From contig NZ_JANFMV010000004.1 in the NCBI RefSeq assembly GCF_024385575.1, positions 186,001 to 250,000 of the forward strand: a stretch of DNA of 64,000 nucleotides. The letters run 5' to 3'. The first letter of the stretch is position 1, and the number at the start of each line of letters is the position of its first letter. Under the pieces are notes generated by a model, which did not search any database, had not been told where the DNA came from, and saw only the letters and a program-made list of their open reading frames with translations. Shown in pieces: positions 35,169 to 44,829 of the stretch. The translations under genes were made by a program, and so were the position numbers. The stretch is from Rhizobium sp. NRK18. GTDB taxonomy: Bacteria > Pseudomonadota > Alphaproteobacteria > Rhizobiales > Rhizobiaceae.

Positions 35169-36150
35169 AACCGTGGGTGCACCCGAGATGAAACAAGAAA
35201 AGCAACGGGAGGCCGCAAGCCTTGTGAAACGGGGCGAATTTGCCCGCAAGGCCAGCGTGCTGTCGGGCTGCGTTGCGCTCTTCATCGTTTTCTCGGCGCT
35301 GACCAGCAGCTTCTACCAGCCTGCCAATCTTCTCGATATCCTGCTGCAATCCTCCATCAATGCGGTCATCGCCGTCGGCATGACGCTGGTCATCATGACA
35401 AAGGGCATCGACCTGTCGGTGGGCTCCATCGTCGGCCTGTCCAGCATGGTCGCAGCCGACATGGCAAATCATGGCGTTGCAGCAGGCATTCTCGCAGGCC
35501 TGGCCGTCGGTCTCGTCTGCGGTTTCGTGAACGGCATCCTGATTGCGAAGCTGAAACTGCCGGATTTCATCGTGACGCTCGGCACGCTGAGCATTTTCCG
35601 CGGCGCCGCGCTGATCTACACCAACGGCCAGCCGATCTACGGCCTGCCGAACACCTTCCGTGACCTGTTTGCCGGCCAGTTGCTCGGCATTCCGACGCCA
35701 GTCGTGTTCGCCATCGCCATTGCCGGCATCGCCTATGTCATGGTCGCCTTCACCGGCCTTGGCGAGCGCATCATCGCGAGCGGTGGCAACGAAGAGGCGG
35801 CACGGCTCTCCGGCATCAATGTCGATACGGTCAAGGTCATCGTCTATGCATTGTCAGGGCTTCTCTCCAGCATTGCCGGCTTCATCCTGATTGCGCGCAT
35901 CGGAGCCGCCGAACCCATCGGCGGCCAGGGCTTCGAGCTGCAAGCCATCGGATCGGCCGTCATCGGCGGGGCAAGCCTGTTTGGCGGCGTCGGCAACCCC
36001 TTCGGCTCGCTGATCGGCGCCGTCACGCTGGGTGCCCTTCAGAACGGCCTGACGCTGATGAACGTGCCCTCCTTCTGGCAATATGTCGCCTCGGGCTTCG
36101 TCGTCATCCTCGCAGTGCTGGCCGACCAGATCACAAGGCCTCGTCGATGA
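35155..36150 (+). CDS. Sugar ABC transporter permease (RbsC/BPD_transp_2 type)
   Basis: 331 residues, hydrophobic, with 8-10 membrane helices. Family markers are LLDILLQSSINAVIAVGMTL, VIMTKGIDLSVGSIVGLSSM, LPDFIVTLGTLSIFRGAALI, ASGGNEEAARLSGINVDTVK (cytoplasmic coupling loop) and GGQGFELQAIGSAVIGGASL followed by FGGVGN. It is the single, homodimer-forming permease of a ribose-type importer. The start lies inside the ATPase gene, and its stop overlaps the amidohydrolase start by four bases (ATGA), so all four genes are tightly coupled. Confidence 0.95.
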   Translation: MSKSETVGAPEMKQEKQREAASLVKRGEFARKASVLSGCVALFIVFSALTSSFYQPANLLDILLQSSINAVIAVGMTLVIMTKGIDLSVGSIVGLSSMVAADMANHGVAAGILAGLAVGLVCGFVNGILIAKLKLPDFIVTLGTLSIFRGAALIYTNGQPIYGLPNTFRDLFAGQLLGIPTPVVFAIAIAGIAYVMVAFTGLGERIIASGGNEEAARLSGINVDTVKVIVYALSGLLSSIAGFILIARIGAAEPIGGQGFELQAIGSAVIGGASLFGGVGNPFGSLIGAVTLGALQNGLTLMNVPSFWQYVASGFVVILAVLADQITRPRR

Positions 36151-37052
36151 ACGGTGCGAACGACACCTATATTGTCGATGCTCATCATCACTTTCAGGAT
36201 ATCGAAGCCTACGAATATCCGTGGCTGAGCCCGTCTCGGCCGCCGGCGCTGGAAGGCGATCTCTCGGCTATTCGCCGCAACTTCCTCCCGGGTGAATACC
36301 GGGAGATCGTCTCGCGCTGGCTCGTCCGCAAGTCCGTACACGTGCAGAACGGCTGGCGGGCCGATGACCCGGTTGGCGAGACGCGCTGGCTCTCGGCACT
36401 CATTGACCGACACGATCTGATCATGGCCATTGTCGGCTATGCAGATCTCTCCAGCCCGGACATCGCTGCAATCCTTGATGCCCACGGCACCTTCCCGCAA
36501 TTTCGGGGCATCAGGCAGATCCTGAACTGGCATGAGAACCCCGCACTGCAGGTCGCTTCCCGTCCGGACCTCATGGAGCAGCCGGACTGGCGGCGCGGGT
36601 TTCAGGCGCTGGCGGAGCGCAACCTCTCCTTTGACCTTCAACTCTATTGGCCGCAAATGGAAATGGCGCTGGAAATGGCGCAGGACTTCCCGCAGACGCA
36701 GATCGTCCTCAACCATTTCGGCATGCCGATCGACCGCTCGCCCTCGGCGCTCCGGCATTGGTCGACCGCCATGGAACGGCTCTCGCTCGCCGAAAATGTC
36801 AGCGTCAAGCTTTCCGGCTTCGGACTCGGGTGTCCGCATTGGTCCAAGGCAGACACGATCTCGCTTCTTCAATCCGTCATCCGGATCTTCGGGCCAGAGC
36901 GCGTGATGTTCGGCACCAATCTGCCGGTCGATCTCCTCTTCTCGAAGCCCGGACGCCTGCTCGACACGTTCGAAGCCTCCATCCTGTTCCTCTCAGCCGA
37001 GCAGCGGAACCTCGTAAGGCACGGCAACGCCGAGCGGATATATAGATTCTAG
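36147..37052 (+). CDS. Amidohydrolase-fold lactonase (COG3618, L-fuconolactonase-like)
   Basis: 301 residues. The N-terminal metal motif is IVDAHHHFQDIEAYEYPWLS (HxH form), with further metal or catalytic positions in QIVLNHFGMPIDRS (about residues 188-201) and ERVMFGTNLPVDLLF (about 250-264, with FGTNLP in place of the usual FGSDWP). Length and motifs match the COG3618 metal-dependent hydrolases, which include L-fucono-, L-rhamnono- and 4-sulfomuconolactonases. It probably opens a sugar lactone in the cytoplasm. Translation is coupled to the permease. No dehydrogenase that would make the lactone is in this operon; the Gfo/Idh or SAF enzymes nearby could do so (inference). Confidence 0.88.
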   Translation: MNGANDTYIVDAHHHFQDIEAYEYPWLSPSRPPALEGDLSAIRRNFLPGEYREIVSRWLVRKSVHVQNGWRADDPVGETRWLSALIDRHDLIMAIVGYADLSSPDIAAILDAHGTFPQFRGIRQILNWHENPALQVASRPDLMEQPDWRRGFQALAERNLSFDLQLYWPQMEMALEMAQDFPQTQIVLNHFGMPIDRSPSALRHWSTAMERLSLAENVSVKLSGFGLGCPHWSKADTISLLQSVIRIFGPERVMFGTNLPVDLLFSKPGRLLDTFEASILFLSAEQRNLVRHGNAERIYRF

Positions 37053-37129
37053 TGATCTGGATGTCGGATGACATCGAAGAGACCGTGTCGCAGAATGGCG
37101 ACGCTCACCAGCCCCACATCGTCGAGGCT

Positions 37130-37993
37130 TCAGGGGTCAGCGGTCACAATGAGCGGCCCCAACTCCGCAGTGAGCGCCCTGATCGCGCGGTCGTTGCCGT
37201 TGTCATGCGGAATACCGCGGTTGGTCAGAACGAGCCCGGAGTGCTCGCAGCCCGGCCATTCGATGATCCGTGTCTTCGGGCCGACATGCCGGATCAACGT
37301 GCCGCGGCGGCGCGCCATCCAGTAAAACCAGAGATCATCACCCGTCGGACAGAGACGCATGAAGCGGTCCTCCTCGAAAACCATGGGATCAAGCGAGCCG
37401 GGCGGATAGAGAACGCCGCCGACACCGGTTGCGAAAATGTCCGCCCCTTCCACCGCACCGCCAATGTTCTTCTCCCACGCCTCGTATGAGAGCAGCCGAC
37501 CGTCATCGCCATGACGGACACGGTGGGCCCTGTGCGAGATGATCCGGCCCGGATGCCGTGTCGCGCAGTCGACCAACCCCTGCAGCCAGTCTTCCGGATA
37601 ATAGACATCATCATCGCAGGTGACGATGAAGGCCTCCGGATTGTCGCGCAAAACGGGAATCAGTTTGGTGTAGGACCTGATGTTGCGGCTGTACGTTCGG
37701 ATGACGAGGCCGTCCGCTTGCAGGCGCAGCACATCATCCGGGAGCTGCGTCTCGTCGCCTTCGGTGAGCGTGAGTATGATTTGGTCGGCTCTGACCGTCT
37801 GCTGTCTTATGGTCTGAAGGGCCAGAGGAAGCGTTTTGAAGCGGGCCGGATAGCTGGTCAGCGAAACGATCAGTGGCGCGGAAAGCCCGTGCGGTTGGCT
37901 GGTCGGATCGCGCCGCAGCACTTCACGGACCATTCGCCTGCTGCGGATACGGCGCTTGAACTCGATAAACCACTTTGGATCAGCCATGGGCAT
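37130..37993 (-). CDS. Glycosyltransferase (GT-A type, DxD)
   Basis: 287 residues from the ATG at 37993, with GGAG 5 bases upstream; the ATG at 37987 is an alternative. The GT-A features are LIVSLTSYPARFKTLPLALQ, RSYTKLIPVLRDNPEAFIVT followed by CDDDVYYPEDWL (the DDD metal site near residue 125), and PTGDDLWFYWMARRRGTLIR near the C-terminus. There is no signal peptide or membrane helix. It transfers a sugar from an NDP-sugar, in the cytoplasm. It is last of three contiguous leftward glycosyltransferase genes, directly after the gene ending at 37995. It converges on the amidohydrolase gene. Confidence 0.87.
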   Translation of the reverse strand: MPMADPKWFIEFKRRIRSRRMVREVLRRDPTSQPHGLSAPLIVSLTSYPARFKTLPLALQTIRQQTVRADQIILTLTEGDETQLPDDVLRLQADGLVIRTYSRNIRSYTKLIPVLRDNPEAFIVTCDDDVYYPEDWLQGLVDCATRHPGRIISHRAHRVRHGDDGRLLSYEAWEKNIGGAVEGADIFATGVGGVLYPPGSLDPMVFEEDRFMRLCPTGDDLWFYWMARRRGTLIRHVGPKTRIIEWPGCEHSGLVLTNRGIPHDNGNDRAIRALTAELGPLIVTADP

Positions 37994-37994
37994 C

Positions 37995-38807
37995 CTACTC
38001 CGGCATCTGCCAGGCGCGCCGCAACCACTCGACGTCACCGATCCTTCGATACCAACGTCCACCCTTCCCGCTCAAAACGTCCTCCATCTTGGGGTACCCT
38101 GCAAAGCAGACGATGCGTGCGCCTTTCGGCAAGGTCGGCTCTTTGAAATAGCTCAGGAACAACCGGGGGACGCAATGGTTCTTGAAGCTCACGCACCACC
38201 CTTTGGGCCAATAGTTGAGATCGCCGTTGCGGGCGAGTTGCGCCGATTGGAAGCGTTGCGAAAGACCGTAATCCCGGACGGCCCCCTCCGGATCGGCAAG
38301 GTAAGCATCCAGAACATGACGATGGGCACCGATTTGGTAGCGGAAGACGGAGCTGTTGCCGACCGAGTTCAAGAAGGCCCGCCGCGCCGGGTTGAGCCAG
38401 CGCAGGGGCTTTGCCCTGAAGAGTTCGGCGTCACGGAGGATGCGGAACGTGCCCGGAATTGTGAAGAAGGGATCGAGATCTCCCACGACAACCTGATCGA
38501 GATCGAGGTAGAGCGCCGTGCCGGAAAGCCCGGCTAGGTTGTCGTTGAACAACGCCATCTTCCGCCAGCGTGTGTCGCAGTGGCCGTCTGCCAAATCCAC
38601 AGCGGGCAAGGGCATTGCCTCGACTTCCTTGTCGAGACCGTGCGCGTCGTCGGTGAAGCAGATGAACCGGTGCGGTCGGGCCAGATGGCGTTTGACCCCG
38701 CGCCTCAGCCGGTTGACGAAGTGAGGCTCGTAAAGATCGCCCCATTTCATCGTCAGGATGAGAACAGGCGTTTCGTGGTCGCCCGATGCCATAAGCAGGG
38801 AGCTCAC
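37995..38807 (-). CDS. Glycosyltransferase (GT8-like, DxD)
   Basis: 270 residues. The acceptor/donor region has PVLILTMKWGDLYEPHFVNR, then RFICFTDDAHGL, and the catalytic LSGTALYLDLDQVVVGDLDP with DLD as the metal-binding DxD motif near residue 100. It continues with NSVGNSSVFRYQIGAH and ends with a KGARIVCFAGYPKMEDV segment typical of this small family. It is soluble. It overlaps the upstream GT8 gene by four bases and lies one base from the next glycosyltransferase, so the three are co-translated. Glycan unknown. Confidence 0.86.
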   Translation of the reverse strand: MSSLLMASGDHETPVLILTMKWGDLYEPHFVNRLRRGVKRHLARPHRFICFTDDAHGLDKEVEAMPLPAVDLADGHCDTRWRKMALFNDNLAGLSGTALYLDLDQVVVGDLDPFFTIPGTFRILRDAELFRAKPLRWLNPARRAFLNSVGNSSVFRYQIGAHRHVLDAYLADPEGAVRDYGLSQRFQSAQLARNGDLNYWPKGWCVSFKNHCVPRLFLSYFKEPTLPKGARIVCFAGYPKMEDVLSGKGGRWYRRIGDVEWLRRAWQMPE

Positions 38808-40003
38808 GTCTGGTCTCGCGGCTGGGGTTCGAGCCAGAGATTGCGCCCGTCGAAGCGAAGGCTCCCCGACAGTTCGGGCTCGATCTCCATAGCCAGCGGG
38901 TCGGCGAAATCATGGTTCCGTTGCGCAGTCCGGAGGTAGCGCACCATCTTTTCCCGTCGTTCGCTCCAGAGGTGGCGTTCCCGGTGCTCCTTGGGAGTTC
39001 TGATGCCCTTTTCCGACAGGACACGTCGGAAAGCTCTACGCAGCGCCCTGATCCGCTTGTAGTGCCCCGGAATGGCGACCTCTCCCGGATCTACGCCGGC
39101 CTCGTCAAGGATACGGAAAAACGCCTCCTCGTGCTCGATCCGTCGATTTGATGCACCAGGATGGCCTGGCAGGAACCAGGGTTTGATGGGCGTGCAGAAA
39201 TGCAGGAACACGGGGTCGACCCATTCGTCGATGCCGAGCTCGAAGAAGGGCGGCTGATAGTTCCAGCGCGGGCTGAGTTCGGTCCACAGCCCATCCATCG
39301 CGTGATTGAGGAAGTCCTGGGACTTGATCCCGCGAACATCACGGTTCTGGTAGTAGCTCGACAGACGATGCCCAAGCGCCCCGTTGTCCCAGCGGGCGGG
39401 ATCGATCAGCATCATGCCGGAGTTGAAATAGCGTCCGCCGGTAACGCCGAGACGGTCCAACCACTCCTCACGAGAGAGGCCGGTGCCGCGCGGGGCCTTG
39501 TCAATCGTCGCGGTGTCGCTGACCGCGCCGATTCCGTGGGGCAACTCGATATCCCAGATTGAGTGGTCGACCCGTTCGCACAATATGTCGACATCGAGGT
39601 AAAGCAGCCGGTCGTAGTCACGCAGCAGGGATGGCGCGTAATTGCGCAGAAACACCACCCTGGGCCACTTTTCCGAAACGGGCACATTGTCCGGTAAATC
39701 GAACCTGATTCTGTTGCGATGAACATGGATGTCGGAGGCGCCTGGAACGTCGATGGCTTCGGCTCCCTGGCCTTCGACGAACACATGGACGTCACAGCCC
39801 CATTGCCTTGAAAGCCTTCGGCCGAGCGCACCCGTGACCTTCACGAACCGAAGGTTGGTGATCAGATATATCGCATATTTCAAAACTTTTGCCGTTCTAT
39901 CTTCCAAGTCCCGGACGCTTCCACCGGAGGGCTGGACGTCGCAGGGTTGCTTCGCCTGAAATACCTTTGATTCATATAGGTTTTGTTGCCCCCCCTTTCG
40001 CAT
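38804..40003 (-). CDS. GT8-family glycosyltransferase (LPS glucosyl/galactosyltransferase-like)
   Basis: 399 residues from the ATG at 40003, but homology begins near residue 41 (LKYAIYLITNLRFVKVTGAL), where a TTG at 39883 is an alternative start. The first 40 residues show no family resemblance and the ATG lacks a ribosome site. GT8 motifs are all present: YDRLLYLDVDILCERVDHSI with the DxD metal site, GGRYFNSGMMLIDPARWDNG, the GIKSQDFLNHAMDG loop, and FLHFCTPIKPW with the metal-ligand His. The C-terminal 100 residues are basic and helical. It is probably a cytoplasmic enzyme of polysaccharide or glycolipid synthesis. It is first of three glycosyltransferases. Confidence 0.88.
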   Translation of the reverse strand: MRKGGQQNLYESKVFQAKQPCDVQPSGGSVRDLEDRTAKVLKYAIYLITNLRFVKVTGALGRRLSRQWGCDVHVFVEGQGAEAIDVPGASDIHVHRNRIRFDLPDNVPVSEKWPRVVFLRNYAPSLLRDYDRLLYLDVDILCERVDHSIWDIELPHGIGAVSDTATIDKAPRGTGLSREEWLDRLGVTGGRYFNSGMMLIDPARWDNGALGHRLSSYYQNRDVRGIKSQDFLNHAMDGLWTELSPRWNYQPPFFELGIDEWVDPVFLHFCTPIKPWFLPGHPGASNRRIEHEEAFFRILDEAGVDPGEVAIPGHYKRIRALRRAFRRVLSEKGIRTPKEHRERHLWSERREKMVRYLRTAQRNHDFADPLAMEIEPELSGSLRFDGRNLWLEPQPRDQT

Positions 40004-40036
40004 CGGTCATATGGAAGTTGATGGCGTGCTCCTTGT

Positions 40037-41233
40037 TCAAAAGTCGCCACCCAGCGTGACAGCCGCTCCTTGAGAGGAGGCCATGGCATGAATGATCCGC
40101 TCGATCTCCAGTCCGGCGGCAAAATCCGGTCCGGCATTCATCCCGCCCGCAATGGCAACCAGCAGGTCGCGGGCTTCGATGACCTTTTGCTCGTTGAAAC
40201 CGAAATTGTGTCCTGGCGCGGGGCAAAACGGCGCGAAATCCGGCTGATCGGGCCCGGTCAGATGACGTTTGAAGCCGGCCTCGCCCCTGCGGTGAACCCA
40301 TAGTTCGTTCATGTTTTCTTGATCGAAGACAATGCTCCCTTCCGCCCCGTGAACTTCCCACTGCAGGCGGCATTTGCGCCCCCGCGCCACACGCGAGGTG
40401 GCGAAGGACCCGTGCGCGCCGCTTGCAAAACGCAGGAGCGCCATCGCGCTGTCCTCGTTTTCAACCTTGCGGGGGCCTTCGGGGCTTGGGCGTTCGGGAA
40501 TGGCAATGTGAGTCATGGCCGTCAGTTCGGCGACCGGCCCCATCAGCGCGACCATGTGGCTGACCAGGTGGCAGCCGAGATCGCCCAAGGCGCCCAGGCC
40601 GCCAGCCGCGTGGGTCATCCTCCATGTCCAGGGAAGGTCTGGGTCCGCGCAATAGTCTTCGTCGTAAACGCCGCGAAACGCGTGCGGAATTCCGATCTCC
40701 CCCGCGGCAATCAGGCCGCGCGCCGACTGAAATGCCGGCGATCGCAGATAATTGTAACCGAGGATCGTGACCTGCCTCGGATGTTCGGCGGCCAGTGCTG
40801 CCATCGCACGCGCATCGTCCAGCGTCAGCGCCATCGGCTTTTCGAGCCACACATGCTTTCCGGCTGCAAGCGCCGCTTCAGCCATGGGACGATGCAAGCC
40901 GTTGGGTGCGGTGATGGAAACGACATCGACACATGGATCGCTGACGGCCGCCTGCCAATCCGAACTCGCGCGCGCAAAGCCGAACTGCGCGGCGAAGGCT
41001 TCAGCCTTGTCGACCGGCGTGTCGCACAGGATTTCGAGCCGGTGATGGGCGCCGCCGAACACCGCCGCCACATTCCGCCATGCCATCGCATGGCACTTGC
41101 CCATGAAGCCCGTGCCAATCAGCGCCACGCCCAGCGGGGCGTCCGGCATGGAGAAGGACTTTGCAGCACTTGCCTGTGCCTGCTTCGGCGGACGTGCATG
41201 CTGTCCGTGCGCTTGGGGTACCTGGATCATCAT
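40037..41233 (-). CDS. Gfo/Idh/MocA family oxidoreductase
   Basis: 398 residues. After a 33-residue N-terminal tail, the Rossmann motif [20 protein letters not shown] appears at about residues 35-54. It is followed by [40 protein letters not shown] (the EKP motif with the conserved Lys), [20 protein letters not shown] and the catalytic-site [20 protein letters not shown]. It is an NAD(P)-dependent dehydrogenase for a sugar, inositol or sugar derivative. Its start overlaps the SulP stop (ATGATG), so it is co-translated with the sulfate-type permease. This suggests it acts on the desulfated sugar released by the sulfatase upstream (inference). Confidence 0.9.
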   Translation of the reverse strand: MMIQVPQAHGQHARPPKQAQASAAKSFSMPDAPLGVALIGTGFMGKCHAMAWRNVAAVFGGAHHRLEILCDTPVDKAEAFAAQFGFARASSDWQAAVSDPCVDVVSITAPNGLHRPMAEAALAAGKHVWLEKPMALTLDDARAMAALAAEHPRQVTILGYNYLRSPAFQSARGLIAAGEIGIPHAFRGVYDEDYCADPDLPWTWRMTHAAGGLGALGDLGCHLVSHMVALMGPVAELTAMTHIAIPERPSPEGPRKVENEDSAMALLRFASGAHGSFATSRVARGRKCRLQWEVHGAEGSIVFDQENMNELWVHRRGEAGFKRHLTGPDQPDFAPFCPAPGHNFGFNEQKVIEARDLLVAIAGGMNAGPDFAAGLEIERIIHAMASSQGAAVTLGGDF

Positions 41234-42993
41234 GACGTCCTTTTCACGGTATGACTGCCAATGGCTTCAGAAAACGTTGGGCATTCGAAAAAGATGCGCG
41301 CCGTACAGCTGGCGCACACGTTGCGATCGAGTTGGTCGGGCACGATCGCCGCAATCGCATCGTGTCGGTGGCTGAAGATATTCTCGTCCTTCAAGGCATC
41401 GACCACACCATACCGCCTCATCTTTTCCAGCAAGGGCACATAGCGAGAGGTCAAGTATAACCGCCCTCCCCGCGCTCGACGACGGCGGCCTTCCTCGATC
41501 AGCAATTCCGCTCCGGCAAGGTCCAGCTGCCCGATCCCGGTCAACTTGAGTACAAGATCCTTTTGACCGGGCCGTTCGCGTTCGATCCGCCTCAGCGTCT
41601 GACGCAGCTTCTCGACGACACCGAAATAAAGCGGGCCATTGAGCCTGCCGAACAGCAATTGCGGGCATTCCGGGCCGCCGTGGCGCACATTGTGGAAGGA
41701 ATGGTTGGGGCGGTTCTGGTCCGGGACGGTCAGCTCGAGCTCGGCATTGATGGATTCGTTGAGAAACAGAGCGAGGCTCAGCAAGACCCCGGCAAAGACG
41801 GAGAATTCCAATCCGACGGTGAGCGCCGCGATGAAGGTGACGAGGAACGTGAACGCATCACGCCGGGATTGCTTCGCCAGCCGGTAGAAGTCGACGAAGC
41901 CGATCTGGCGCCAGGCAACCAGGATGATGACCGCCGCCATCGCCGGAATCGGTAATGCGCTGAACAATGGCGCGACGAGAAACAGGATCGCGATCAACGC
42001 GCAAGAGGCAAAGACCGCGGCCAGTGGCGTACGGGCACCTGCCTCGTGATTGACGGCGGTACGCGTCAGCGAACCCGCGCCGGCATAGGCTGAAAAGAAC
42101 GGCCCAACCAGATTGGAAAGCCCCTGTCCGATGATCTCGCGATTGCCATTCAGGGTCTCGTCACGACGATGGGCATAGAGCCGAGCGACGGTCACCGACT
42201 GCATCAAGCCCACGATGGCGATGGCCAGCGCTGGCTGCGCAAGCGACATCGCGTCGGCCATCGAAACGCTGGGTACCGCAGGCGTCGGAAAGATCGAGGG
42301 GATCGCCCCGACTGTGCGCGTTCCCAACCCGAACCCCCAATTGACCGCACCGCCGATCCCCAGCGCCACGAGATAGCCCGGCAGACCGGGCGCGCAATAT
42401 CTGAGGATCACAGCAGTGAAGAAGGTGACGCCGGCAACGATCATCGCCCCCGGCGCGGCATCCGGGAGAGACGAAGCCAGCTGTGAAAAGAAGACGTCGA
42501 CGGCCCCCAGGTGTGGCATCGAGATGCCCAGAACATCACCGATCTGGCTCATTGCAATCAGGATCGCGGCTCCGGCACTGAACCCGTTGATGACGGGAGC
42601 AGACACAAAGGTCAGAAACCGGCCCAGGCGGGCCAGACCAATTGCGAGCTGGATTGCGCCCACCAGCAAGGTGAGGGCCAAGGCCGCGCCGATCCATTCG
42701 GCCGATCCGGCTGCATATCTCGGTGCAAGCGAGGCGAAAACCAGCGCCGACACCGCGGTTGTCGGCCCCGAAACCACGATCCGCGAAGAGCCGCACAATG
42801 CTGCCACCACCGGTGTGATCATTGCCGAATAGAGACCATAGGCCGGCGGCAGACCTGCAATCGACGCGAAGGCAATCGCCTGAGGCAGCACGATCGCCGC
42901 TCCGGTGACAGCGGCAAACAGGTCACTGCGCAGCGAGCCCGCGTCGACCATCTGCCGCCAGTTCACCGCGCTATGCAAGTTGATCATGCTCAT
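41230..42993 (-). CDS. SulP-family anion permease with STAS domain
   Basis: 587 residues from the ATG at 42993; the ATG at 42987 is equally possible. The membrane part (about 30-420) has family marks [60 protein letters not shown] and [25 protein letters not shown] domain (about 455-560) follows, with [20 protein letters not shown] and [20 protein letters not shown]. The last 30 residues contain three Cys ([13 protein letters not shown]). The SulP family carries sulfate, bicarbonate or other anions across the inner membrane. Being directly after a sulfatase, sulfate is the likely ion. The 137-base gap from the sulfatase holds no obvious terminator. Confidence 0.92.
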   Translation of the reverse strand: MSMINLHSAVNWRQMVDAGSLRSDLFAAVTGAAIVLPQAIAFASIAGLPPAYGLYSAMITPVVAALCGSSRIVVSGPTTAVSALVFASLAPRYAAGSAEWIGAALALTLLVGAIQLAIGLARLGRFLTFVSAPVINGFSAGAAILIAMSQIGDVLGISMPHLGAVDVFFSQLASSLPDAAPGAMIVAGVTFFTAVILRYCAPGLPGYLVALGIGGAVNWGFGLGTRTVGAIPSIFPTPAVPSVSMADAMSLAQPALAIAIVGLMQSVTVARLYAHRRDETLNGNREIIGQGLSNLVGPFFSAYAGAGSLTRTAVNHEAGARTPLAAVFASCALIAILFLVAPLFSALPIPAMAAVIILVAWRQIGFVDFYRLAKQSRRDAFTFLVTFIAALTVGLEFSVFAGVLLSLALFLNESINAELELTVPDQNRPNHSFHNVRHGGPECPQLLFGRLNGPLYFGVVEKLRQTLRRIERERPGQKDLVLKLTGIGQLDLAGAELLIEEGRRRRARGGRLYLTSRYVPLLEKMRRYGVVDALKDENIFSHRHDAIAAIVPDQLDRNVCASCTARIFFECPTFSEAIGSHTVKRTS

Positions 42994-43130
42994 TCTCGAA
43001 TTCGTCCGCGGCAATGGAAGATGCGGGTGGCGATGTCATGGAAGGGCTGGCGCCCTCCTGCGTGACCCGAAGCAAGCGGGTCCGCTTTCGATTGTTCGAC
43101 GCGACCGGAATGCGCGCGTATCCGTCTCTT

Positions 43131-44654
43131 TCAGGTCGGGCTAAGGACCTTTTTGGACTCCGGCAGAAGGTCAAGCCGATCATACGCCTCTCGCGGGGCA
43201 TCATTGGCATGCATCTGGCGCATCATCTTTGTCACCATCGTCCGTTCCAGAGACGGATCGGCAAGCGGTCGCTCCTGACCGGGGTCTGCCACAAGATCAT
43301 ACAGGCGGGTCTCGTTCTCGATCAGGCAACCAGGGCCGTAGTTGTAGTACATCGGCGAACGCTCGGTGACCGGCACCTTCAGGAGGGGCACGTTCTTGGT
43401 CCAGTCAAATGGAGGCGCAAGCGTTGCTCCCTCCAGCTCCTGCGTTGAAAAGTGCGAGGTGATGTGAGTGGGCATCAAGGTGTACTGATTGATTTCCTGG
43501 CCGGCGATATCCGCGGGGAAGCGGTGATAGCTGTGGAAGCCGTCCGTCACATTGATGGCTCCGCCAAAATAACCGAAGATGACGGCCTCGCGCTCGCTGG
43601 CGCGCAGCAGCGACTGTCCCTGCATCTCGACCGGTGCCTCGACCCCCCAGAGATCAAGAAAGGTCGGGGCCAGATCCGTCGATTGGGTCAGGCGGTCCAC
43701 GCGACGGGCGCCTGGATCGCGCGGATCGTGCAAGATGAGAGGAATATGCGCGATTTCCTCATACATGTTCATCCTGTTCTTGGCCCAGAAATCATGTTCT
43801 CCCAACAGGAAGCCATGATCGGTGGTGACGACGAGCGCCGTGTCCTTCCACATGTCGTGGGCATCGAACTCGTCGAGCAGTCGGCCCAGCAGCGCGTCGC
43901 ATAGTGCCACGACCGCATAATAGTTTGCACGCAGCTCGTCTGCTTCTTCCGGCAGATCCTCAACCCGGCCATAGCGCGGCCAATCGAGAACGCCTTCCTT
44001 CCAGCCGGTGTCGAAGGGCTCCTTGAACCGATCGGGTGCATAGAAGGGTTCGTGCGGATCGAAGGTCTCGATCTGCAGCAGCCAGTCATCCGCATCGCGG
44101 TTGGCATCGAGAAACTCGAAGCCCGCCTGGAAGCATTGGACCGAGGGGAAATCCTTCTCTTCGCGGATATACTCGCGATTGATCAGATGGGCCTTGTGCT
44201 TCGGCACGTTGTCGATGAATTCGAGCTGACTGGCATGGTATTTCTCACGCAAGCGCTCCCACGGCGGTTGCACCAGGGCCTTCCACGGATCGCTTTCCTG
44301 ACCACGAATGAATTCGAACGTGTTGTAGCGGTTGTGATAGGTGGCCCCGCCATCCTCCCAATAATGATAGTGGTCCGTCACCAGATGGCTGTGGACGCCT
44401 TTGGCCTTCAGCAATTCGGGGAATGCGTTGTCGAAGGGTTCGAGGGGTCCCCACGACCGATGAAGGAAACTCAAATGTCCGGTCAGCATGTCACGCCGGG
44501 CCGGCATGCAGGGAAGCGAGCCGACATAGTGCTTTTCAAAGACCTGCGCGCGCGCCGCCAGGCGATCGAAGTTCGGCGTGGGCACCCGGCTTCCGCCGTA
44601 GCATCCCAGCATGTGGCGGTTCAGGCTGTCGAACAGAACGAATACTGACTTCAT
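43131..44654 (-). CDS. Cytoplasmic Cys-type sulfatase (S1 family)
   Basis: 507 residues starting MKSVFVLFDSLNRHMLGCYG, with Asp9 as first metal ligand and no signal peptide. The formylglycine motif is Cys49-x-Pro51-x-Arg53 within SLPCMPARRDMLTGH, the aerobic Cys type that needs a formylglycine-generating enzyme. Further active-site segments are FDPHEPF (198-204) and TTDHG (277-281; Asp279, His280) with Lys292. It hydrolyses a sulfate ester inside the cell. The ATG has no ribosome site of its own and follows the stop of a short leader frame by three bases. A SulP permease, a Gfo/Idh dehydrogenase and glycosyltransferases lie downstream on the same strand. A divergent LysR gene lies upstream. 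Confidence 0.93.
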   Translation of the reverse strand: MKSVFVLFDSLNRHMLGCYGGSRVPTPNFDRLAARAQVFEKHYVGSLPCMPARRDMLTGHLSFLHRSWGPLEPFDNAFPELLKAKGVHSHLVTDHYHYWEDGGATYHNRYNTFEFIRGQESDPWKALVQPPWERLREKYHASQLEFIDNVPKHKAHLINREYIREEKDFPSVQCFQAGFEFLDANRDADDWLLQIETFDPHEPFYAPDRFKEPFDTGWKEGVLDWPRYGRVEDLPEEADELRANYYAVVALCDALLGRLLDEFDAHDMWKDTALVVTTDHGFLLGEHDFWAKNRMNMYEEIAHIPLILHDPRDPGARRVDRLTQSTDLAPTFLDLWGVEAPVEMQGQSLLRASEREAVIFGYFGGAINVTDGFHSYHRFPADIAGQEINQYTLMPTHITSHFSTQELEGATLAPPFDWTKNVPLLKVPVTERSPMYYNYGPGCLIENETRLYDLVADPGQERPLADPSLERTMVTKMMRQMHANDAPREAYDRLDLLPESKKVLSPT

Positions 44655-44657
44655 GAT

Positions 44658-44780
44658 CTAAACCGTTACCGCGCGGCCGATGATGGCGTCAGACACCATA
44701 AATCTGATTTCCCGATGAACCGCCTGGCCTCCCAACGGCGACCATTGAAACAAGTCGATTTTTGCAAACTCCGTGCGCAC
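44658..44780 (-). CDS. Putative 40-aa leader frame coupled to the sulfatase gene
   Basis: A GTG at 44780 stands 7 bases after a perfect GGAGG (conserved block GGAGGACGACGC, 44781-44792 on the plus strand). The frame encodes about 40 residues starting MRTEFAKIDLFQWSPLGGQA and ending IIGRAVTV. It stops with TAG three bases before the sulfatase ATG. The sulfatase ATG lacks its own Shine-Dalgarno sequence, so ribosomes ending the short frame may re-start there. The same 12-base block precedes a second GTG frame in the tctC leader. I recognise no family, and it may serve only as a translated leader. Confidence 0.4.
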   Translation of the reverse strand: MRTEFAKIDLFQWSPLGGQAVHREIRFMVSDAIIGRAVTV

Positions 44781-44829
44781 GCGTCGTCCTCCCTGATATC
44801 TGCAGGCGGACCTTGTCACCCGGTAAGGT

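Noticed and set aside
43131-44654. Choline sulfatase (BetC) as identity of the sulfatase, in view of the GMC/ALDH pair nearby
   Set aside because: The N-terminus and motif context do not look like BetC, and the GMC/ALDH genes belong to a different operon 6 kb away.
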